Positions 1 to 4,861 of a stretch of 5,127 bases of DNA are shown piece after piece. The notes under the pieces were generated by a model, which ran no database searches, was not told the origin of the DNA, and saw only the letters and a program-made list of their open reading frames with translations. The DNA is taken from NCBI GenBank assembly GCA_022360135.1, contig JAKSDM010000423.1, forward strand, positions 1 through 5,127. Reading direction: 5' to 3'. The translations under genes were made by a program, and so were the position numbers. The DNA is from Pseudanabaenales cyanobacterium. Its GTDB lineage: Bacteria > Cyanobacteriota > Cyanobacteriia > Phormidesmidales > Phormidesmidaceae. The stretch's first letter is position 1. Every line of letters starts with the position of its first letter.

Positions 1-7
1 CAGGCTT

Positions 8-36
8 AAAAATGGGATTTTATTTATGCAAATCCC
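8..36 (-). terminator. Putative intrinsic terminator of the lipoprotein gene
   Basis: Read on the minus strand, GGGATTT (36-30) pairs perfectly with AAATCCC (20-14) across a 9-nt AT-rich loop. One A and then five Ts follow (complement of 12-8). The stem is 7 bp with only three G-C pairs, so it is weak for a Rho-independent terminator, but the T tract is on the correct side for the minus-strand gene. The stem begins inside the TAG stop codon at 38-36, so the coding end and the hairpin overlap. No T tract follows on the plus strand, so it should act in one direction only. Confidence 0.55.
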
Positions 37-1817
37 TAAGGAGCTATGTCAGCAGCTTCATCTAAAGTAGCTGATGGTTCAGTATCAGAAGCGGACGAGG
101 GAGCTTCTGGCGTTTCTAGCGGAGACAAATTGGCTGGCTCTTCGGACTCTAAGGCGGCTGGAGTTTTTGTGAGGATTAAATCGGATTTGGGGAGGCGATC
201 GCGAACTTGCTGAACGCCAGTTTGCAAAAGAGTCTGGACGCGATTGTAGACGTTGTTCAGAGTTTCCGTAACGTTTGAGAGTGGCTCAGCTGTGGCCTCG
301 TCTGCAGTGGGAAAAGTCGCTTCAACCGGCTGGCTTGGTTCAGGAGCGACACTCTCAACTTCGGGTTCAGCAACCGAGGGTTCCAGCTGGGGTTCCCTCT
401 CTTTTTCGGGGTCTGCGGTTTCCTCAACTGCTGTTTCCTCAAATAAGGGTTGCAATTCCGTTTGGCTTTCCAATTCTTCAACCGTTGGCTCCGGCTGAAG
501 CGTTACTTCTGCTTCAGTTTCTGGCGCTTTTGCAGGCTTGGAATCCGATTCTAGAGGCGCGGCTTCAGTCTGATCAACAGTTTTTGGGGCTGCGGTTTCG
601 GCGGGTGATTCAGGTGTGATAACAGGTTCTGGCTCTATAACTGATTCGGGTTCCGGCTCTTCTGGCGCTGACAACTCAGATTCAGACGCAGCCGCTTCAG
701 GTTCGGGAACAGCAATAGGTTCTGGCTCCAGTTCAGGCCGAGAAGACGGCGGGGATTTCTCCGCCTTAGGTTCAGAGATAGGGGTTGGTTCTGGCTCCGG
801 AGCAGAGATTGGAACAAATTCTTCGGGGGCCGCTTCCGGTTCCGATTCGGCGGGCTGTGGTTCTGGTTGAGGCGGTTCATAGTCGGGATCGACAATGCCT
901 AAAATATCGGCGATCGCCAGTTCACCCCGAATGATTTGAGAAAGGGTGTCTGTCCCATTGGGTTCATACTCAATCAGACGAACAGGATCGTTGAATACAT
1001 TCGGAATCAGCTTCCCTTTCTCGTCAATCAGTTCTAGCTGAATCCAGTTCATCCCCGATTTAAAACCCTTTAAGTAGATCGGCTGCCACTGATCGAAGAC
1101 AAAATGCACTCCATTAATGGTGCAGCGAATCCGCCAATCAGGCGTATCATCTTCGGGATCTGCCTGAGCAATCATATGCAGGGGCGCATTGGTTAAAAAA
1201 AAGTCCAACAGGATCGGCTCAGTCCCGTAGACGGCTTGAGGGCTGCCATAGGTTAGGAGCGGTTGATCCGACACTGGATTATTTTTAACCGTCCGGGTCA
1301 GGATATGAAAGGTTGTCTGGGCGTAAGCGCCTTCATTCTTGAAGCTTTCATCCCAAGGACGGGCGGCGAATGCTCGAATAGTATGGCTACCGGGAGAAAG
1401 ATTGGAGAACACCAAGGTTTGCTCGGGATCATAGATAGCTTGGTAGGGCTGATCGTCCAAAAACACATTCAGGTGAGGCCCAAGGCCCCACTCAGGATCT
1501 TGGAAGATGGGCAGATCGCGCACCTGAAAGCGCACCGTCACTGGCTCATTCTGGAAAACCTGGTTAGCCTGAGGGCTCAAGATCTTAACCTGAGGTTGAT
1601 AGGGCTCTAAGACTTGACGCAATTCTTGGATGGCTTTGGGGGGAGCTGCTTCCGCCAGCTGGCTAGCCCAGCGACTTAGCTTGGCGTTCTCTGGACTCAG
1701 GGGCGGTGGGGACGTTGTGAGATTGCCACAACTAATCAAACCCAACCCGATCCAGGCAATTAATAGGGCGGCCAGAAACCGTTGTCCTATAACTCCCCAC
1801 CCATTCATACCATCCAT
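36..1817 (-). CDS. Predicted lipoprotein with two Ig-like domains and a Pro/Glu-rich C-terminal half
   Basis: I do not recognise a named gene. The start is ATG at 1817 (593 aa), with GGGG five bases upstream. An in-frame ATG at 1808 (590 aa) is nearly as good, and extending to a TTG at 1892 would put 25 unlikely residues before the signal peptide. Residues 1-30 form a lipoprotein signal: Arg near residue 13, a hydrophobic stretch, then the lipobox L-I-S-C with Cys30 as the lipidated residue. Residues about 77-174 and 187-285 look like two beta-sandwich domains. The first opens with VKILSPQANQVF and carries HLNVFLDDQPY near 115; the second carries GMNWIQLELIDEKG. Residues 314-511 are dominated by Pro, Glu, Ala and Ser, with many PEPE-type runs. 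Residues 513-542 could form an amphipathic helix, and the last 50 residues are acidic and low in complexity. A membrane-anchored, envelope-facing protein with an extended acidic stalk is inferred; function is unknown. It is divergent from psaA, and its product is not evidently linked to photosystem I. Confidence 0.85.
   Translation of the reverse strand: MDGMNGWGVIGQRFLAALLIAWIGLGLISCGNLTTSPPPLSPENAKLSRWASQLAEAAPPKAIQELRQVLEPYQPQVKILSPQANQVFQNEPVTVRFQVRDLPIFQDPEWGLGPHLNVFLDDQPYQAIYDPEQTLVFSNLSPGSHTIRAFAARPWDESFKNEGAYAQTTFHILTRTVKNNPVSDQPLLTYGSPQAVYGTEPILLDFFLTNAPLHMIAQADPEDDTPDWRIRCTINGVHFVFDQWQPIYLKGFKSGMNWIQLELIDEKGKLIPNVFNDPVRLIEYEPNGTDTLSQIIRGELAIADILGIVDPDYEPPQPEPQPAESEPEAAPEEFVPISAPEPEPTPISEPKAEKSPPSSRPELEPEPIAVPEPEAAASESELSAPEEPEPESVIEPEPVITPESPAETAAPKTVDQTEAAPLESDSKPAKAPETEAEVTLQPEPTVEELESQTELQPLFEETAVEETADPEKEREPQLEPSVAEPEVESVAPEPSQPVEATFPTADEATAEPLSNVTETLNNVYNRVQTLLQTGVQQVRDRLPKSDLILTKTPAALESEEPANLSPLETPEAPSSASDTEPSATLDEAADIAP
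195..202. repeat. HIP1 octamer
   Basis: A perfect palindromic GCGATCGC lies inside the lipoprotein coding sequence, where it encodes part of the Arg-Asp-Arg of the amphipathic helix. HIP1 is strongly over-represented in many cyanobacterial genomes, and three perfect copies in about 5 kb is far above chance. Confidence 0.9.
285..878 (-). repeat. Pro/Glu-rich low-complexity coding segment
   Basis: About 198 codons of the lipoprotein gene (residues 314-511) consist largely of Pro, Glu, Ala, Ser and Thr, with irregular repeats such as EPEPTP, ELEPEPIAVPEPEA and EEPEPESVIEPEP. The DNA shows imperfect repeats of GGTTCTGG- and TCCGGCTC-type words on the plus strand. The repeats are degenerate and do not share one period, so this is compositional bias with short duplications, not a clean tandem array. 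Such segments are usually disordered and extended, and they vary in length between relatives. The net charge is strongly negative, unlike the mixed EP/KP stalk of TonB. Confidence 0.85.
910..917. repeat. HIP1 octamer
   Basis: A perfect GCGATCGC, extended to the 10-bp palindrome GGCGATCGCC at 909-918, lies in the lipoprotein gene just after its second beta-sandwich domain. Confidence 0.9.
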
Positions 1818-1865
1818 GTTAGCCCCGTTGCTTATTGACGCAAAACGATAACCAAACCATACGGA

Positions 1866-1892
1866 AATATACCGGATTTGGCGTCCGTTCAA
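1866..1892 (-). promoter_or_regulatory. Possible promoter of the lipoprotein gene
   Basis: On the minus strand, TTGAAC (1892-1887) and TATATT (1871-1866) are separated by 15 bp. They match the sigma-70 consensus at 4/6 and 5/6 positions. Transcription would begin near 1859, leaving a leader of about 40 nt before the ATG at 1817. The spacer is short and the region is AT-rich, so a chance match is quite possible. Confidence 0.3.
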
Positions 1893-1997
1893 TCATGGGC
1901 CCCGTCAAACCTTAATGAGTTCACTTTTGCTGAGGGACTCAATATAACTCTTTAGACCCAGTATGCATTGAGTTTCGGAGGCCGAATTTCACGCTTC

Positions 1998-2023
1998 AAG
2001 GAGGGCGATCAATCGGCTTCCTT
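1998..2023. repeat. Imperfect inverted repeat
   Basis: AAGGAGG at 1998-2004 pairs with the T-rich half GCTTCCTT at its far end, with one G-U wobble. A G-G mismatch and two more pairs follow inward, around a short AT-rich loop. No T tract follows on either strand, so it does not look like a terminator. It could be a protein-binding site or chance structure. Confidence 0.35.
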
Positions 2024-2039
2024 AGCAAAATTAGCAAAA
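2022..2039 (+). repeat. Tandem TTAGCAAAA duplication
   Basis: The 9-mer TTAGCAAAA occurs twice head to tail (2022-2030 and 2031-2039), at the edge of the AT-rich stretch. Two copies may be simple slippage or a paired binding site. Confidence 0.6.
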
Positions 2040-2296
2040 ATTAATAAATAAAACGATTTTCGAGTTTTCTAAATTCCAGTCAGATTAACCCAAATGCAAA
2101 CACATACAGACATAATCCATAGACTGTCAACATGCATAAAAAGTGCTGATGGTCATGGATAGATTTTGATGAAACACTAAATAGCGATCAGAAACATAAT
2201 CGATCGCTCAAAGGGAAGAACTTGTTGGGGGTGAACAACCATTAGCAGGCGGCTAGTCCAGGGAAATATCTCAGGTTAAATAATCAAGTTAATCGC

Positions 2297-2339
2297 ATTG
2301 AGTTTTGTTAATGCCAACAATATTCAGTCTCAATTTTTT
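2297..2339 (+). terminator. Terminator-like two-tier hairpin with T tract
   Basis: ATTGAG (2297-2302) pairs with CTCAAT (2329-2334), enclosing a second stem TTGTT (2305-2309) with AACAA (2316-2320). Ts then run unbroken from 2334 to 2339. The layout is that of a plus-strand intrinsic terminator lying about 90 bp upstream of the psaA -10 box, but both stems are AT-rich and predicted stability is low. If real, it would end a transcript arising in the intergenic region or insulate psaA from it. Confidence 0.25.
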
Positions 2340-2395
2340 CCTTGGGATTACCCCTTAAGCCAGGCAAAATAGGGATTTACGTAGCTTGAACTATT

Positions 2396-2411
2396 GTTAA
2401 ACTGCTTAAAA
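2396..2411 (+). promoter_or_regulatory. HLR1-like element (possible RpaB site)
   Basis: GTTAAACTGCTTAAAA fits the two-hexamer layout of the cyanobacterial HLR1 motif (two KTTACA-like hexamers spaced by four bases) at 5/6 and 4/6 positions; the AT preference in the spacer is not met. It lies where a -35 element should be, about 32-47 bases before the predicted psaA start site. RpaB is known to activate photosystem I genes through HLR1 and to release them in high light. The match is imperfect, so the assignment rests mostly on position. Confidence 0.3.
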
Positions 2412-2430
2412 ATCGGTTCACAAGCAAGTC

Positions 2431-2436
2431 TATAAT
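2431..2436 (+). promoter_or_regulatory. psaA promoter -10 element
   Basis: A perfect TATAAT lies 135 bp before the psaA start codon and predicts transcription from about 2442-2444. No acceptable -35 hexamer sits 16-18 bp upstream; that interval reads as A-rich sequence. TTCACA at 2417-2422 is too close to serve. A consensus -10 without a -35 suits an activator-dependent promoter and agrees with the HLR1-like element just upstream. Confidence 0.6.
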
Positions 2437-2443
2437 GCTCAAG

Positions 2444-2468
2444 AGCACTCCCAGGCCCAGCCTGTGCT
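2444..2468 (+). other. 5'-terminal stem-loop of the psaA leader
   Basis: AGCAC (2444-2448) pairs with GTGCT (2464-2468). AGG and CCT pair inside it around a 5-nt loop, with a TCCC bulge on the left arm. The hairpin begins almost exactly at the start site predicted from TATAAT, so the mRNA would open with a structured end. Stem-loops at the 5' end commonly affect mRNA decay, but a role here is inferred. Confidence 0.45.
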
Positions 2469-2483
2469 GTCAATTAGCTAAAA

Positions 2484-2519
2484 CTGCCGATAGCGACTTT
2501 AATCAGTCTCTGTAGGCAG
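2484..2519 (+). other. Second leader stem-loop
   Basis: CTGCC (2484-2488) pairs with GGCAG (2515-2519) and encloses GACT/AGTC (2495-2498 with 2505-2508) around a 6-nt loop, with internal loops between the two stems. It lies immediately before the G-rich patch of the psaA leader. It resembles no riboswitch class I know. Confidence 0.35.
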
Positions 2520-2524
2520 AAGTT

Positions 2525-2535
2525 GGGGGGAGGGG
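2525..2535 (+). promoter_or_regulatory. G-rich, Shine-Dalgarno-like patch in the psaA leader
   Basis: Ten of eleven bases are G, and the patch contains GGAGG (2529-2533), a strong anti-16S match. It is 36 bases or more from the psaA ATG, too far to serve that start directly. It could be a ribosome standby or decoy site, or serve a tiny upstream reading frame that begins with TTG at 2537. Confidence 0.4.
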
Positions 2536-2556
2536 ATTGCTCGTTCCTTGTCTAGA

Positions 2557-2566
2557 GAGAGGAGAG
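2557..2566 (+). promoter_or_regulatory. psaA: psaA ribosome binding site
   Basis: The purine run around GGAG (2561-2564) ends seven bases before the ATG at 2572, which is good spacing. It favours this ATG over an in-frame TTG at 2548, which would add the non-conserved residues MSRERRAS. Confidence 0.75.
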
Positions 2567-2571
2567 CCTCA

Positions 2572-4836
2572 ATGACAACTACCCGGCCACAGCCGGCGGC
2601 AGGGGCGAAGGATGTTGATCGGGATCCGGTGGCCACTTCCTTTGAGAAGTTTGGCAAGCCTGGTCACTTTAAAAAATCCTTGGCCCGAGGTCCCAAATCA
2701 ACTACCTGGATTTGGGATCTGCATGCCGACGCTCACGACTTTGACAGTCACACAAGTGACTTACAAGACATATCTCGTAAGATCTTTAGTGCTCACTTTG
2801 GTCACCTGGCCATTGTGTTTATCTGGCTGAGCGGCATGTATTTCCATGGCGCTCGCTTTTCCAACTATGAAGCTTGGGTGGCGGATCCTACAGGGATTAA
2901 ACCAAGCGCCCAAGTTGTTTGGCCGATCTTTGGCCAAGAAATCTTAAATGCAGATGTTGGTGGTGGTTTCCACGGGATTCAGATCACCACTGGATTGTTC
3001 CAGCTCTGGCGGGCTTGCGGCATCACCCATTCTTTTGAGCTATACGCGACCGCCATCGGCGGTCTGGTGATGGCTGCTTTGATGATGTTTGGGGGCTGGT
3101 TCCACTATCACAAGGCGGCGCCCAAGCTGGCTTGGTTTCAGAACGTCGAATCGATGATGAATCATCACCTGGCTGTACTGCTGGGGTGTGGCTCATTGGG
3201 TTGGACTGGACACCTGATTCACGTGTCCATGCCGATCAATGATTTGCTCAATTCGGGCGTTTCGCCTGCGGATCTGCCTTTACCCCGTGACTTCCTTCTT
3301 GATAAGGCGTTCATGGCCGAGCTGTATCCCAGTTTTGCGCAGGGGTTGACTCCCTTCTTTACGTTGAACTGGGGCGCCTATGCTGACTTCCTGACCTTCA
3401 AGGGCGGTTTAAATCCAGTCACAGGCAGCCTATGGATGTCGGATATCGCCCATCATCACTTGGCGATCGCAGTCCTCTTCATCTTTGCTGGCCATATGTA
3501 CCGCAACAGCTTCGGTATTGGCCACAGCATGAAGGAAATCCTTGAAGGGCACAAAGGGGATCCTGTCTTCCTCGCAGGCAAAGGGCATGATGGTTTGTAT
3601 GAGATCTTGACTACTTCTTGGCATGCCCAACTTGCCCTTAACTTGGCAATGTTAGGATCTCTCTCCATCATCGTGGCGCATCATATGTACGCGATGCCAC
3701 CTTATCCCTATCTGGCTACAGATTATCCAGCCATGCTTTCCCTGTTCACTCACCATATGTGGATCGGGGCCTTTATGATTGTGGGCGCTGGAGCACATGC
3801 AGCCATTTACATGGTGCGTGACTATGATCCGGCGCTAAATCAAGACAATGCGTTAGATCGATTGCTCCGTCACCGGGATGCAGTGATTTCTCATCTGAAT
3901 TGGGTTTGTATTTTCCTGGGTTTCCACAGCTTTGGACTGTACATTCACAATGATACGATGCGAGCTTTGGGTCGCCCTCAGGATATGTTCTCTGACGCAG
4001 CGATTCAGCTTCAACCCATCTTTGCTCAGTGGGAGCAATCATTCCATTCAGCGGTTGCTGGAACGTTCCAGGCTCCCTTTGCTGGCGCTGCAACGAGTGT
4101 CACCTGGGGCGGCGATACTGTCGCTGTAGGCGGCAAAGTGGCCATGATGGCGATTCCCCTGGGTACAGCGGACTTTATGGTCCACCATATCCATGCCTTC
4201 ACTATTCATGTGACGGTCTTGATCCTGCTCAAGGGCGTACTGTTTGCCCGTAGTTCTCGTCTAATTCCTGATAAGGGAGAGTTGGGTTTCCGCTTCCCTT
4301 GTGATGGCCCCGGTCGAGGCGGCACCTGTCAGGTATCTGGCTGGGATCATGTGTTCCTGGGTCTGTTCTGGATGTACAATTCCATCTCCATTGTGATTTT
4401 CCACTTCAGTTGGAAGATGCAGTCGGATGTATGGGGAACAGTTTCACCAGACGGTTCAATTTCTCATATCACATCAGGAAACTTTGCTCAAAGCGCCATC
4501 ACGATTAACGGTTGGTTGCGTGATTTCCTTTGGACGCAGGCCTCTCAGGTGATTGGCTCCTATGGTTCCGCATTGTCGGCCTATGGATTAATTTTCCTGG
4601 CCGCTCACTTTGTCTGGGCGTTTAGTCTCATGTTCCTGTTCAGTGGTCGGGGCTACTGGCAAGAGCTGATTGAGTCGATCGTCTGGGCTCATAACAAACT
4701 TAAACTAGCTCCGGCAATTCAGCCGCGGGCTCTGAGCATTACTCAGGGTCGGGCTGTTGGGGTAGCTCACTACCTCCTAGGAGGGATCGTCACAACTTGG
4801 GCGTTCTTCCTGGCTCGAACAATTTCAGTAGGCTAA
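2572..4836 (+). CDS. psaA: Photosystem I P700 chlorophyll a apoprotein A1
   Basis: PsaA pairs with PsaB in the thylakoid membrane to form the photosystem I reaction centre. Light-driven electrons pass from P700 through A0 and A1 (phylloquinone) to FX and then to PsaC. The protein has 754 residues (usual length about 751-755), with an antenna half and a reaction-centre half totalling 11 membrane helices in the family. Visible motifs: the FX loop FPCDGPGRGGTC with Cys577 and Cys586; the P700 ligand His679 in AAHFVWAFSLM; Met687 near A0; Trp696 in SGRGYWQ at the A1 site; and Thr742 near the P700 hydrogen-bond position. Antenna chlorophyll histidines are kept, including His198/199 and His214/217. 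The reaction-centre half is nearly consensus. The antenna half is unusual: Val202, Cys206, Thr212 and Leu215 replace the commonly seen Gly, Leu, Ala and Gln; the loop at 327-339 is about three residues longer than in Thermosynechococcus; and 488-516 is atypical. psaB follows after 25 bp. No frameshift or stop is seen, so the gene looks functional. It could be the only psaA or a divergent paralogue. Confidence 0.98.
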   Translation: MTTTRPQPAAGAKDVDRDPVATSFEKFGKPGHFKKSLARGPKSTTWIWDLHADAHDFDSHTSDLQDISRKIFSAHFGHLAIVFIWLSGMYFHGARFSNYEAWVADPTGIKPSAQVVWPIFGQEILNADVGGGFHGIQITTGLFQLWRACGITHSFELYATAIGGLVMAALMMFGGWFHYHKAAPKLAWFQNVESMMNHHLAVLLGCGSLGWTGHLIHVSMPINDLLNSGVSPADLPLPRDFLLDKAFMAELYPSFAQGLTPFFTLNWGAYADFLTFKGGLNPVTGSLWMSDIAHHHLAIAVLFIFAGHMYRNSFGIGHSMKEILEGHKGDPVFLAGKGHDGLYEILTTSWHAQLALNLAMLGSLSIIVAHHMYAMPPYPYLATDYPAMLSLFTHHMWIGAFMIVGAGAHAAIYMVRDYDPALNQDNALDRLLRHRDAVISHLNWVCIFLGFHSFGLYIHNDTMRALGRPQDMFSDAAIQLQPIFAQWEQSFHSAVAGTFQAPFAGAATSVTWGGDTVAVGGKVAMMAIPLGTADFMVHHIHAFTIHVTVLILLKGVLFARSSRLIPDKGELGFRFPCDGPGRGGTCQVSGWDHVFLGLFWMYNSISIVIFHFSWKMQSDVWGTVSPDGSISHITSGNFAQSAITINGWLRDFLWTQASQVIGSYGSALSAYGLIFLAAHFVWAFSLMFLFSGRGYWQELIESIVWAHNKLKLAPAIQPRALSITQGRAVGVAHYLLGGIVTTWAFFLARTISVG
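3463..3470. repeat. HIP1 octamer
   Basis: A perfect GCGATCGC lies inside psaA, at the Leu-Ala-Ile-Ala codons after the HHH motif of the antenna domain. A HIP1 copy within a core gene suggests psaA is native to this genome and not a recent import. Confidence 0.9.
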
Positions 4837-4842
4837 GAGCAC

Positions 4843-4847
4843 GGAGG
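4843..4847 (+). promoter_or_regulatory. psaB: psaB ribosome binding site, widely spaced
   Basis: GGAGG lies seven bases after the psaA stop codon. It is the only strong Shine-Dalgarno match in the gap, but it ends 14 bases before the psaB ATG, longer than the usual 5-10. A TTG at 4850 is in frame but sits only two bases from the motif, and the PsaB family begins with MATKFP, so ATG 4862 is kept. Confidence 0.55.
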
Positions 4848-4861
4848 ATTTGATAAAACTT

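Larger units (their letters stand above)
1818..2571. other. Divergent intergenic region without a convincing gene
   Basis: This 754-bp gap separates the minus-strand lipoprotein gene from psaA. I found no open reading frame with both a credible length and a ribosome binding site on either strand, and nothing that resembles a tRNA or rRNA. The middle part (about 2024-2075) is very AT-rich. The right-hand third contains the psaA promoter and leader. The left two-thirds contain scattered hairpins and short repeats. Cyanobacterial psaA genes often have long upstream regions with more than one start site, so some of the unexplained part may be regulatory. Confidence 0.8.

Noticed and set aside
616..870. 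A Gly/Ser-rich plus-strand reading frame.
   Set aside because: It is the mirror of the Pro/Glu-rich codons of the minus-strand gene. Its low complexity follows directly from that, and it has no ribosome binding site.
1714..1732. A perfect 6-bp inverted repeat GTTGTG/CACAAC at the lipobox codons.
   Set aside because: It lies within coding sequence and is explained by the codons for Ser-Cys-Gly-Asn-Leu-Thr-Thr; one 6-bp stem in 5 kb is expected by chance.
1818..1892. An N-terminal extension of the lipoprotein from TTG 1892.
   Set aside because: It would place 25 extra residues before a clean lipoprotein signal peptide, and it would start inside the possible promoter.
2094..2162. A 22-codon plus-strand ORF starting at ATG 2094 in the intergenic region.
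   Set aside because: It has no Shine-Dalgarno sequence, its composition is unremarkable, and a frame of this length is expected by chance.
2548..2571. An N-terminal extension of PsaA from an in-frame TTG (MSRERRAS).
   Set aside because: It does not resemble PsaA N-termini, TTG is a weak start, and a well-spaced GGAG serves the ATG at 2572.
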